NCBI GenBank assembly: GCA_910586205.1 | Contig: CAJUGD010000002.1 | Span: forward strand, 186,001 to 250,000 | Length of the DNA stretch: 64,000 nucleotides | From: an uncultured Lachnospiraceae bacterium | GTDB lineage: Bacteria > Bacillota > Clostridia > Lachnospirales > Lachnospiraceae | Reading direction: 5' to 3' | In this document: positions 24,961 through 32,096 of the stretch, one piece after another | Numbering within the stretch: position 1 is the first letter of the stretch | Layout of the letters: each line of letters opens with the position of its first letter | The notes under the pieces: generated by a model | Databases searched by the model: none | Told to the model about the DNA's origin: nothing | What the model saw: only the letters and a program-made list of their open reading frames with translations | Made by a program: the position numbers and the translations under genes

Positions 24961-25356
24961 AATCAGATTCATCAAGTAGTCATATACTTCCCATGCCTTG
25001 TCTGTGTTCAGGGACTTTGCATGGAGCAGGGCGCCTTTTTCGGTCCAGAGATAGAGAGATTTGGCATATTTAAACTGTGTATCAAATTGATATTTTACTT
25101 TATTTGTGACTGGATAGAAATTTCTCACCTCGTTTTGAGGCATATCCCCAACGAGGTCGTTTTTTCCTACCTCGTTTTTAAACTTCTTCAATTCATCTCC
25201 TACAAGAGCTATATAATGCTTTCCCTCTTTGAATCTGGCTTTATTCTCTTTAAAATTTTGTTTTATACGATCACGCGTTGTTTCATAACATTCGGCTATC
25301 TGAGCACTTGTTAAAACTCGTATTCCTTTTAATTCTATAACCTGTAAATGCCCCAT
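24928..25356 (-). CDS. ORF6N-domain antirepressor-like protein, short form, cassette B
   Basis: The 142-residue protein has its own version of the ORF6N domain (LQVIELKGIRVLTSAQIAECY, KEGKHYIALVGDELKKF). It then has the shared block YLWTEKGALLHAKSLNTDKA. After WEVYDYL it ends with only MNLIKLFVKFMDSF, so it lacks the C-terminal half found in cassettes A and C. The short end may be a natural variant or a truncation. GAAAGGAGA precedes the ATG. It is transcribed from its own Arc-like gene. Confidence 0.85.
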   Translation of the reverse strand: MGHLQVIELKGIRVLTSAQIAECYETTRDRIKQNFKENKARFKEGKHYIALVGDELKKFKNEVGKNDLVGDMPQNEVRNFYPVTNKVKYQFDTQFKYAKSLYLWTEKGALLHAKSLNTDKAWEVYDYLMNLIKLFVKFMDSF

Positions 25357-25387
25357 TCAAAAATCTCCTTTCAAAATTTGTTCTTGA

Positions 25388-25475
25388 AAGAAGTCTCCAT
25401 CTGCATTATAATATTTACGGAAGGATACTTCTTTGTGTGGAGCAATCGGTTTACTTGGTAGGTGGACGATTGCTC
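25388..25475 (-). promoter_or_regulatory. two dyads between the Arc-like and ORF6N genes, cassette B
   Basis: GAGCAATCG and CGATTGCTC (25440-25475) form a hairpin at the Arc-like stop codon. AAGAAGT and ACTTCTT (25388-25433) enclose a core with TATAAT. The layout equals that of cassettes A and C, but the sequences differ. Confidence 0.6.
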
Positions 25476-25639
25476 TATTTTTCTTTGAGTTTCCTGACAG
25501 CACGTCTTGTTCCTTCTGCTCTACTGATTTTTTCTTGTTCGCAGAAATTATCCAATATCTGTAAAGTTTCGTCATCAAACCTTACAGCTATCTGAACCTG
25601 CTTAGGACTGTCTGTCGGACGCCCCATTTTTTTTTTCAC
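25475..25639 (-). CDS. Arc-like ribbon-helix-helix repressor, cassette B
   Basis: The 54-residue product is read from the GTG at 25639 (VKKKMGRPTDSPKQVQIAVR). This start lies at the same place relative to GGTGATGAA as the ATG of cassette C, so it is preferred over the in-frame ATG at 25627. The beta strand QVQIAVRFD and helices ETLQILDNFCEQE and RAEGTRRAVRKL fit the Arc/CopG fold. The promoter carries a perfect 13-bp inverted repeat, the clearest operator of the three cassettes. Confidence 0.82.
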   Translation of the reverse strand: MKKKMGRPTDSPKQVQIAVRFDDETLQILDNFCEQEKISRAEGTRRAVRKLKEK

Positions 25640-25651
25640 TTCATCACCTCA

Positions 25652-25695
25652 CTTTTGCATACCAAAAATATATACTATTGGTATGCAAAAGTCAA
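25652..25695 (-). promoter_or_regulatory. promoter and perfect operator of cassette B
   Basis: On the minus strand TTGACT (25690-25695) and TATATT (25667-25672) are 17 bases apart. CTTTTGCATACCA and TGGTATGCAAAAG (25652-25664 and 25679-25691) form a perfect inverted repeat that brackets the -10 box. Confidence 0.85.
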
Positions 25696-25742
25696 GAGGT
25701 TTTTCAAATTCTTCTTCCCTAAAAATACCAGGCATCCGTTTG

Positions 25743-25759
25743 AGTTGCGACCGTCGCAA
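25743..25759. repeat. palindrome GTTGCGACCGTCGCAAC, copy 1
   Basis: This 17-bp palindrome lies just after the holin stop codon. The same 17 bases occur inside the gene at 54793 (55889-55905), and a 16-bp form occurs at 40770-40785. Confidence 0.85.
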
Positions 25760-25762
25760 CCG

Positions 25763-26230
25763 TTAATTTTCATCCTCCGGGATATCCACCCCGGCGTGAA
25801 TCAGCTTTTCTGTTACGGCCAAACCACGGATCAGGAAATCCGGCACCTCATAACCGCACTCCACCAAATTCTCCAGAATGCTCCGTACCTCATTGACCAA
25901 TAACGCCGCCAGTGTAAACCATCCCAGTAATACCAAAAATCCTAAATTCACACCCAGCAAATCATTTCCTAAATGCACAAACAATTCCGGAACTAAAAAA
26001 GCTACCAGGATCATTACCCAGTAGCCTGTTTTCTTTGCAATTCCCCACATTCCCCTGTAGCTGGATTCTGTTCGTTTTCTCCGGGATTTATACCATCCGG
26101 TCAGCCAGTCCAGGATATTCAATAACAAGTATCCGGCAAACAAATACCAATATGCACCGAAAATAGCCGACAAAACAACCACCACAGCCCCAACCACCGC
26201 ATTGTACCTATCAATAAAATCTAATCTCAT
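25763..26230 (-). CDS. phage holin, holin_4/Cph1 type
   Basis: The 155-residue product has three to four hydrophobic segments (AVVGAVVVVLSAIFGAYWYLFAGYLLLNILDWLTGWY in parts, then GYWVMILVAFLVPELF and LGFLVLLGWFTLAALLVN). A charged turn with KSRRKRTESSYRG lies between them, and the soluble tail is acidic. This is the class called toxin-secretion/phage-lysis holin. It forms membrane lesions that release the endolysin encoded downstream. The ATG at 26230 has AAGAAAGG eight bases before it; two earlier in-frame ATGs are less well placed. Confidence 0.9.
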   Translation of the reverse strand: MRLDFIDRYNAVVGAVVVVLSAIFGAYWYLFAGYLLLNILDWLTGWYKSRRKRTESSYRGMWGIAKKTGYWVMILVAFLVPELFVHLGNDLLGVNLGFLVLLGWFTLAALLVNEVRSILENLVECGYEVPDFLIRGLAVTEKLIHAGVDIPEDEN

Positions 26231-26262
26231 TTTCGTCATCCTTTCTTTTTGAGCCAAAATAA

Positions 26263-26291
26263 TTGAATTTTTACTCCTGATATGGTATATT
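26263..26291 (+). promoter_or_regulatory. promoter of an RNA antisense to the Hol_Tox transcript
   Basis: TTGAAT (26263-26268) and TATATT (26286-26291) are 17 bases apart on the plus strand, against the direction of all neighbouring phage genes. Transcription from here would run into the 3' end of the toxin gene. Confidence 0.7.
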
Positions 26292-26297
26292 GGATAT

Positions 26298-26395
26298 AGG
26301 GAAAGCCAGAGAAGCGGCCTACCCTCAAATGACTATTATCTACCCATTAAGGGCAGCCGTCACTATTGCTGGTAGTGGCGGCTATTTCTTTTCCT
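26298..26395 (+). ncRNA. antisense RNA antitoxin (RatA-like), predicted
   Basis: An RNA of about 98 nt would start after the promoter at 26263. It would end at the strong hairpin AGCCGTCACTA / TAGTGGCGGCT (26355-26383) with ATTTCTTTTCC after it. It would overlap the last codons and 3' leader of the small toxin mRNA on the other strand, which is the arrangement of txpA/ratA in Bacillus. No reading frame of note is present. The ends are predictions. Confidence 0.6.
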
Positions 26396-26474
26396 TGAAG
26401 ATCATGTAACATAATCCCACAAGGGTGCAAATGAATATTCCAACTTGGATTAAATCCCCGTATGTAACATACAT
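26382..26474 (-). CDS. Hol_Tox family holin-like type I toxin peptide
   Basis: The 30-residue peptide MYVTYGDLIQVGIFICTLVG then LCYMIFKEKK matches the putative holin-like toxin family. It has a TYGDLIQ start, one membrane helix and a lysine-rich end. AGGAGG lies eight bases before the ATG at 26474, so that start is preferred to the ATG two codons earlier. Such peptides damage the membrane and are held in check by an antisense RNA. Its place in the lysis region, between holin and tail genes, is typical of prophages of this group. Confidence 0.82.
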   Translation of the reverse strand: MYVTYGDLIQVGIFICTLVGLCYMIFKEKK

Positions 26475-26564
26475 TGGCATTCCCTCCTTTCTTCCGTCCG
26501 GAGGGTTATAGCCCCTCCGTTAAGAGGGTAAGCCGCCTTTTGCTCTCTGACTTTCCGTATCAGG

Positions 26565-26593
26565 ATTGTATCACATTCTGCAATTCCCGACAA
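26565..26593 (-). promoter_or_regulatory. toxin gene promoter
   Basis: On the minus strand TTGTCG (26588-26593) and TACAAT (26565-26570) are 17 bases apart. The 84-base leader holds a GGAGGG/CCCTCC hairpin just before the ribosome site, which may limit translation of the peptide. Confidence 0.55.
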
Positions 26594-26628
26594 TCAAAAC
26601 CTTTCTTTTTCCTCCCTTCGCAGCATCT

Positions 26629-26730
26629 TCACTCCGCTAAAGCAGCCATAACCGCTGCCCTCAGCTTCTCCGGCACATCCTCCAGGGTCTTTAGTTTTTT
26701 TCGGATTAACTCTGCATACACCTTCGCCAT
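26629..26730 (-). CDS. CD1375-like small phage protein
   Basis: The 33-residue product (MAKVYAELIRKKLKTLEDVP, then EKLRAAVMAALAE) matches the pattern of the small CD1375-type proteins found between tail fibre and holin genes in Clostridia phages. GGAGGTGAGGAGAG precedes the ATG at 26730. Its role is unknown. It lies 14 bases after the next gene upstream. Confidence 0.8.
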   Translation of the reverse strand: MAKVYAELIRKKLKTLEDVPEKLRAAVMAALAE

Positions 26731-26744
26731 CTCTCCTCACCTCC

Positions 26745-27083
26745 TTATCCCATCAATTCATATACTTCGCACAAAGCAAGCTGAGTGTCTGTAACCTGCT
26801 GCTGCAGCACGGCATTCTCCGCTTCCAATCTCGCCACCTGTTCTTCGGACGTCGGTATACGCTTTACCTCACTTTCCTCCCCGGTCTCTGGATCCTGCCT
26901 CCAGAATGCCCCATCATGGTATAGATCCCCCAGCGTACAGGCATACCGGCTGCATTCCACTGCAAAGCCTTCCTCCCCATAAGACATCCTGGATAAATAG
27001 TTAGCCATCTCATAATTGTCGCAGACAATGATGTTCTGAACCTTTCCTTCCCATATCTGCGCATATACCTCATGCACTGTCAT
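26745..27083 (-). CDS. phage tail-region protein, 112 aa
   Basis: The product starts MTVHEVYAQIWEGKVQNIIV and has an alpha/beta N-terminal part. Its C-terminus is a coiled-coil-like helix (SEEQVARLEAENAVLQQQVTDTQLALCEVY in parts). AAGGGGATC precedes the ATG at 27083, which is better than the ATG at 27107. Position after the tail fibre gene suggests a fibre chaperone or a small baseplate protein, but this is a guess from context. Confidence 0.7.
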   Translation of the reverse strand: MTVHEVYAQIWEGKVQNIIVCDNYEMANYLSRMSYGEEGFAVECSRYACTLGDLYHDGAFWRQDPETGEESEVKRIPTSEEQVARLEAENAVLQQQVTDTQLALCEVYELMG

Positions 27084-27108
27084 TCTGATCCCCTTCTTTC
27101 TGTTCATT

Positions 27109-28668
27109 TTATTTCAGACGGACCAGGACAACCCCCGATCCGCCCGCTCCCCCGGCTCTTGCCGGACATGCGGTAAGGTCGTTCTGGGTACATCCCGATC
27201 CGCCTCCCCCGCCTCCGGTGTTTGCCGTGCCGGCGCCTCCCTGGTCAGAGCCTTTCCCGCCTCCTCCTGAGCCGCCCGCTCCCGAGTAATCTCTATCCCA
27301 GGCGCTGTAACCTACAGGCCCTGAACCTCCTCCTCCGGCATACAGCGTGTTGGACGATTCCCCAAAGGCCCTTGTCGTGGTCCCCTGGCCGGCTCCCCCG
27401 GCTCCTGCGCTATGCTTGCTTCCCGCCTTACTCCCGGCTGCCCCGTTTCCTCCGTTGCTTCCCCCGGATGCGCCTTTTAAATTGGTTCCGTCTGTTCCAT
27501 TACCGCCGCCTCCTCCTGAACCGCCTGCTCCGCCGTAGCCTCCCACATTGGCAGGTTCGGAATAGCCACGGCCTCCCTGCCCCCCTTTCCCTCCGGATGC
27601 GCTTAACACGCTTCCAAAACTTGAGGTTCCTCCTGTTCCTCCAGTCTTAGGAGACACCGTGGCATAGCCCGTTTCCCCTCCGGCGCCCCCAGCCCCGATG
27701 GTCACTGCAAACACGGCTCCCGGGCTTACCGCATAATTTAACTTGCTTGCCGTATACCCGCCTCCGCCTCCGCCCCCGGAGTTCTGTCTCTGGGATCCTC
27801 CGGATGCCCCGGTTCCGTTTCCTCCCCTTCCGGCTCCTCCGCCGCCTCCTCCCCCCACACAGAATATATCCGCCTTTGTCACTCCGGAAGGAATCGTAAA
27901 GCTTCCGGATGAGGTGAAGACATACAAAGATTTGGATGTAGCCGCAGTGGCGGTATAGGTCGTGCCATGGATCCACTCTGCGCCTCCTTTTACCGCGTAG
28001 GAAAACGCGCGGAAATAATAGGTCGTGCTTTCGCCAGGCATGGCGCAGGTGACGCTGGATGTGCCATTCGCCGCACTGTTGTTGCCTGACCCCTTGTATA
28101 TCCGGGTCCCATCGTTTATATTCGCCGGATACCCTCCGGTCTTATACACGATAATGACCCCGGAGAACGCCCCTTTTGCCGGGTTTTTCCAGGTAAACAC
28201 CACATTTTTAATCCCGGAAGGGGCGGCCTTAAAAGACAGGATGGACTGCACAGCCAGCGTCCCGGTCACTTTGCTCCCATTCACATACGCCGTCTTCCCG
28301 CTCAGGATATCCCCGGCTCCCGCTGTGGCGCTTGTCTGAGACGCCAGGCTGTTGGCCGTCACCTCGCCGGAACCGTTATGGTATCCTGCGGGGATGGCAT
28401 AGCTGCCCCCGCAGTTTAGAGAGGCTGTCTTCGCTCCCTGATTTGCCATAGTGCCCGTCCTCTTTGTTTTTGCATCCGTATTATAATAAGTTTTGCCGGA
28501 AAGCACCTGGGAATCCGCCGCATTCCCGGACAGGGCCAGCGTCCCGGTAAGGGGCTCACCGTCCGGCCCGACAATCACCTTCCCTTTCAGGATATCCCCG
28601 GAAGCCGCCGTCACCAGATCTAAGTCCCCGCCGCTTCCGCCTGCCCCAGCCATATAGATTTTCCCCAT
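27109..28668 (-). CDS. glycine-rich tail fibre / receptor-binding protein
   Basis: The 519-residue protein has three N-terminal repeats of the form L-x-GK-...-TGT (ILKGKVIVGPDGEPLTGTL; VLSGKTYYNTDAKTKRTGTM; ILSGKTAYVNGSKVTGTL). A fibronectin-III-like region follows (about residues 140-235). About 270 residues of glycine-rich sequence then contain runs such as GGGGGGGAGRGG. The layout resembles tail tip adhesins with glycine-rich sandwich domains. TGATG overlap couples it to the preceding gene. It is probably the host-range determinant. Confidence 0.8.
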   Translation of the reverse strand: MGKIYMAGAGGSGGDLDLVTAASGDILKGKVIVGPDGEPLTGTLALSGNAADSQVLSGKTYYNTDAKTKRTGTMANQGAKTASLNCGGSYAIPAGYHNGSGEVTANSLASQTSATAGAGDILSGKTAYVNGSKVTGTLAVQSILSFKAAPSGIKNVVFTWKNPAKGAFSGVIIVYKTGGYPANINDGTRIYKGSGNNSAANGTSSVTCAMPGESTTYYFRAFSYAVKGGAEWIHGTTYTATAATSKSLYVFTSSGSFTIPSGVTKADIFCVGGGGGGGAGRGGNGTGASGGSQRQNSGGGGGGGYTASKLNYAVSPGAVFAVTIGAGGAGGETGYATVSPKTGGTGGTSSFGSVLSASGGKGGQGGRGYSEPANVGGYGGAGGSGGGGGNGTDGTNLKGASGGSNGGNGAAGSKAGSKHSAGAGGAGQGTTTRAFGESSNTLYAGGGGSGPVGYSAWDRDYSGAGGSGGGGKGSDQGGAGTANTGGGGGGSGCTQNDLTACPARAGGAGGSGVVLVRLK

Positions 28669-29096
28669 CACATCACCCCCAACAGCCCAACGGTAATATC
28701 CGTCGTGGGCTTCTTATACACTTTAAAAGTAGCCACCCCTTCCCCCAATACCCCGGTCCCGCTGCTGATAAGGGAAAACGCCTTCATGTAGGCTTTCTGC
28801 ACCTCCAAAGAAGCCCCGTCCGCAAGGACACTTACCAGGCGTGCATCCCGATCTTCCTTCGCGCCTTCCACGCTTACAGTTTGGATATAGGGAGCGCTGC
28901 TGCCTGTCCACCCGGATGCAGGCAGCACAGCCAAAGCTACATGGTCCATGCGTTCCAATTCGGTCTTTAAGTAGAAATCATTGTTCAGCAGCTTTTCGAT
29001 ATCCTTTGCCATCTCTGCGCCGTCTGCATCTGTCTCCCTTGTCCACTGGTTTATCTCCACCGTAAACTCCGGGGGATTTTTCAATACAAATGCCAT
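28668..29096 (-). CDS. phage tail fibre-associated protein, 142 aa
   Basis: The product begins MAFVLKNPPEFTVEINQWTR and is mixed alpha/beta. There are no membrane segments. ATGGAGGTGCGGG lies before the ATG. It sits between the tail-collar protein and the glycine-rich fibre, all in one operon with small gaps or overlaps, so it is likely part of the fibre or its attachment. No family is recognised with confidence. Confidence 0.7.
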   Translation of the reverse strand: MAFVLKNPPEFTVEINQWTRETDADGAEMAKDIEKLLNNDFYLKTELERMDHVALAVLPASGWTGSSAPYIQTVSVEGAKEDRDARLVSVLADGASLEVQKAYMKAFSLISSGTGVLGEGVATFKVYKKPTTDITVGLLGVM

Positions 29097-29110
29097 CCCG
29101 CACCTCCATC

Positions 29111-29503
29111 CTAAAAGATTTCATCCATGTCATAGATCTGCGGGATATCGGCGTCCTTCCCCTTCCGCATAAAGGTGCGGTAAGCAACCAGATCCCCGTC
29201 CTCGTCATACAGTCCCATCTCAGATATGTAAGAATTATCCAATTCACCCGCCTCCAGTGTTGCCGTATATCTGCAGGTGGTTTTCCCTTCGTTCACATAG
29301 GAATGGGATTCAATGTCTTTTCTCAGCAGCTCTTGATACAAGCCGATCTCATTCCCGGTGGTATCAATGGGCTGTCCTGTTTCATCTGCGCCACCGGAAC
29401 CCCAGGCCATCTGCGTGATGACTGGCAGCTCTATATCCCCTGCATGTGCCATACACAGCTTTTTCCTTCCCACTGCTGTAATTACCCCTTTGTTATCTGC
29501 CAT
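29111..29503 (-). CDS. phage tail-collar fibre protein
   Basis: The 130-residue protein has the N-terminal pattern of tail-collar fibre attachment domains (GVITAVGRKKLCMAHAGDIELP, with TQMAWGSGG and later ELDNSYISEMGLYDEDGDLVAYR in parts). Such domains join side or tail fibres to the baseplate. AAGGAGGAC precedes the ATG. A terminator-like hairpin similar to those of the ORF6N cassettes lies just upstream. Confidence 0.82.
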   Translation of the reverse strand: MADNKGVITAVGRKKLCMAHAGDIELPVITQMAWGSGGADETGQPIDTTGNEIGLYQELLRKDIESHSYVNEGKTTCRYTATLEAGELDNSYISEMGLYDEDGDLVAYRTFMRKGKDADIPQIYDMDEIF

Positions 29504-29531
29504 AAATGTCCTCCTTAATTTTTTGCATTAA

Positions 29532-29559
29532 AGAACGCCCTCCACAAAAAGGGCGCTCT
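29532..29559 (-). terminator. ORF6N-cassette-like terminator without a cassette
   Basis: AGAACGCCCT and AGGGCGCTCT pair, and the flank CATTATCTCTTAAT resembles the flank of the terminators at 23911 and 38898. No ORF6N gene is attached. A second hairpin lies at 29594-29624. Confidence 0.55.
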
Positions 29560-29593
29560 CATTATCTCTTAATATAGTTTTTGAATCATTCTT

Positions 29594-29624
29594 TGCTTAG
29601 GGGAATCCAGAATTTCCCTAAGCA
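29594..29624. terminator. hairpin after the YmfQ-like gene
   Basis: TGCTTAGGGGAAT and ATTTCCCTAAGCA pair with a four-base loop, directly after the stop codon of the YmfQ-like gene. No long T-run is present on the minus strand. Confidence 0.5.
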
Positions 29625-29625
29625 T

Positions 29626-30552
29626 TTATAACACACTAACTCCGCCATTCAGCTTGCGCCTCCCATCCAGCTTCCACACACCATCTAACCGGTTCCTGTT
29701 ATACATCCGGATATCCCCAGTTTCTGCTTTTGCTTCTACAGGTACCTGGATCCGCACCCTCTCCTTGTCCGCAGCCTTACACTCCGCCTGGACTTTGGCA
29801 GATACCGCTTCCGCTGTCTGCAGCTTTTCCCTGCCCCCGGCCACTACACGATACAAAAGCTTCTCCTGCGGCATCCCTCTTATATTGGCCTGAAACTTTA
29901 CAGCCACAGGATAAAAATCCAACCTTCCATAACCGTCATATCCACTGAGCTTCTGGCTTTTATCCAGCTTCCACATCCCATTTAAGAAAAGCTTTGGGAT
30001 ATTCAAACGAGGATAAAAAGCGCTAGTAAAGGTTATTGCTGCCGCCTGTTTTATAGGGATGGAAACTTCACCCCTATACTCTGCATAAACCATTATTGTG
30101 ATATGCGCTGGCCTGATAAGCGCAATCATGTTATACAGCTCTTTTACCTTTTTTATATCCTGTTCCATCACTTTTACAATCAACCGATAAGAATCATACA
30201 AGCATTCTGCACGATAACCGTTAGCCCCCACCGCACAGCTCAGCATTTCTTTCAAGGCTAAGAACGTATACAAAGGACGCATCGCATATTGCGCTAAAAC
30301 AAGCGAACGCCGTTCATCCAAAGAGAGGCTAAGAGCATTATCCACGCTTAATCCCATTAAATTTTCATAATACGATAGGGTTTGTCCGTCGCAAGAAGCC
30401 ATATAGAGATTATCCCTTATACACCCTATTTCCTTTTCTGCTTGATGTAACCCCCATCCATGAGCTTTTAAAATCTCCTGAAATTCCATAACCGGCCGGA
30501 AATATACCGGAAGCTGTGCCCATAATACTTCTGTTGCATTTTCACCCGCCAT
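29626..30552 (-). CDS. putative tail protein, YmfQ/XkdU-like
   Basis: The first 190 residues (ENATEVLWAQLPVYFRPVMEFQEIL ... IALIRPAHITIMVYAEY, in parts) fit the YmfQ/DUF2313 baseplate proteins that follow gpJ-like proteins in PBSX-type phages. The C-terminal 110 residues are an added part with two copies of a G-x-WKLD-x3-KL-x-G motif (NGMWKLDKSQKLSG and DGVWKLDGRRKLNG). The gene overlaps the preceding baseplate J gene by 11 bases. Confidence 0.82.
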   Translation of the reverse strand: MAGENATEVLWAQLPVYFRPVMEFQEILKAHGWGLHQAEKEIGCIRDNLYMASCDGQTLSYYENLMGLSVDNALSLSLDERRSLVLAQYAMRPLYTFLALKEMLSCAVGANGYRAECLYDSYRLIVKVMEQDIKKVKELYNMIALIRPAHITIMVYAEYRGEVSIPIKQAAAITFTSAFYPRLNIPKLFLNGMWKLDKSQKLSGYDGYGRLDFYPVAVKFQANIRGMPQEKLLYRVVAGGREKLQTAEAVSAKVQAECKAADKERVRIQVPVEAKAETGDIRMYNRNRLDGVWKLDGRRKLNGGVSVL

Positions 30553-31690
30553 TCACCGACACCTCCCCCAATACCGGTATCTGCTGCAGCTTTGCTGTTT
30601 CTGTAAGGGATAAATCATTTTCTGAGCCATTGATTCTCACATGTGTTACATTGGCAATCTGCGGAATTGTCAAAACCGAATAAATAATGCGGGAAATATA
30701 TACGGTAACAGAATAATCAATCTTATAGCCCTTTAAAGGCTTTCCCCAGGATTCCTTTACAGAATACAGATACTCTTGAATCTTTTGCTCAATTTCATGC
30801 TGATAGTTTTTCTCCCCATCTGAAATACCGGCAATAAATGCAATATCACAAGAGATATCAAGCACCAAAGGCGTCGCAGTAGTCACGGTTACTGCAGCTC
30901 CAATGGGAGCCACGCCATACCCATTTTCTGAAGGATCCGTTTCCCCATTTTCAGGCGGGCAGATCCTGTTCTGTACCTGCTCAACCATAGCAGGAAGTGC
31001 AGGCTTTAACTCATCATCCAAAATACTGCACAAAACAGTGCCTCCTCCGTTCCACACTGGATAGACCTGAACTGCACCCACACCAGGAATGCTGAGAATT
31101 TCATTCCGGTAAGACGGGATATTCCCGCCAAAAGCCATCACTTGAAAAGTCTCAAAATATCGTTTCTTTAAGGCTCCATCCGTTTCTTCCTCTGTTCCTG
31201 CCATAATGATCTCACCTAAAACTGCTGTCTTAAGATTTGGGACGGCTGTAACAGGCAACAAGTTCCCCACATAACTGTTTCCGATTGCCCCTGGTGTCTG
31301 GCAAGTCATGGCATAGTTGTAAACATTATCTGCAGAGGATAATAATTCTCCTGTTACAAAAATTACAGAATCAGCCCCGTTCATGGTTTTAAACCGGGAG
31401 CCTGACGCCACTGCCACATCAAAGATCCCCCTCCTGACAGCAGGAACAGCCTGTTTTCTCCTCAGGCCACGCTCTTGCACAATCAAATCCAAAAATTGCC
31501 CCACCGCTGTATCCGCATAGGCGTTCTCCTGCATCTGTTTTAGCAACAGGTAAAGCCCCTCCAAATACCAGGCCACCGGTCCCACCGCTGTCTGTATCAT
31601 ACTACCCTCCCTGGTATCTATATTATCGGGAACCTGGCTTAACATTGCCCTCTCAATGGATTTGGCAGTATATCCAGATAAATCAATCAT
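30542..31690 (-). CDS. baseplate J/gp47 family protein, XkdT-like
   Basis: The 382-residue protein has the gp47/J pattern: an N-terminal DTREGSMIQTAVGPVAWYLEG, a central beta region with FRTFQVM-type GGNIPSYRNEILSIPGVGAVQVYPVW, and a C-terminal part with VYISRIIYSVLTIPQIANV. It forms the wedge of the contractile-tail baseplate. It overlaps the DUF2634 gene by ATGA and is followed by the YmfQ-like gene. Confidence 0.92.
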   Translation of the reverse strand: MIDLSGYTAKSIERAMLSQVPDNIDTREGSMIQTAVGPVAWYLEGLYLLLKQMQENAYADTAVGQFLDLIVQERGLRRKQAVPAVRRGIFDVAVASGSRFKTMNGADSVIFVTGELLSSADNVYNYAMTCQTPGAIGNSYVGNLLPVTAVPNLKTAVLGEIIMAGTEEETDGALKKRYFETFQVMAFGGNIPSYRNEILSIPGVGAVQVYPVWNGGGTVLCSILDDELKPALPAMVEQVQNRICPPENGETDPSENGYGVAPIGAAVTVTTATPLVLDISCDIAFIAGISDGEKNYQHEIEQKIQEYLYSVKESWGKPLKGYKIDYSVTVYISRIIYSVLTIPQIANVTHVRINGSENDLSLTETAKLQQIPVLGEVSVNGG

Positions 31691-32088
31691 AAAACCACCT
31701 CCTGCTCCAATGTCCCAAAAACCGTTACTACATCAAAGGAACAAACCAAAGATCCGGTTCCCGGCTCAGAAAAGGTAAAATTCTCCACAGATAAAATCCT
31801 GCTGTCTGTAGAAAATGCCTCCTCTATTCGGCGCGGAAGGTCACTGACAATATAATCGTATTCTTCCCCCACCAGTTCCTCTAATTCACTGCCAAAATCA
31901 GACGAGTAAATCTGCCACCGGAACCGTTCATTCTGCAAAATAATCTCTACTGCCTGACGCATTGCTGCAAGACCGTCATCCATTCCGGCAATCTGCCTGG
32001 ATGCCCAATCTATGAGGAATGTGTTTGTGGGCTGCCCTGTGTTTTTTAGCCATGCTTCCTTCCCAATGCTTTGAGGTAATACTGCCAT
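31687..32088 (-). CDS. DUF2634 baseplate protein, XkdS/gp25-like
   Basis: The 133-residue protein starts MAVLPQSIGKEAWLKNTGQP and shows ERFRWQIYSSDFGSELEELVG, typical of the gp25/W lysozyme-like baseplate wedge of PBSX phages. GTAGGAGGG lies before the ATG at 32088; an in-frame ATG at 32124 would overlap the upstream gene and lacks a site. Confidence 0.88.
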   Translation of the reverse strand: MAVLPQSIGKEAWLKNTGQPTNTFLIDWASRQIAGMDDGLAAMRQAVEIILQNERFRWQIYSSDFGSELEELVGEEYDYIVSDLPRRIEEAFSTDSRILSVENFTFSEPGTGSLVCSFDVVTVFGTLEQEVVL

Positions 32089-32096
32089 AATCCCTC

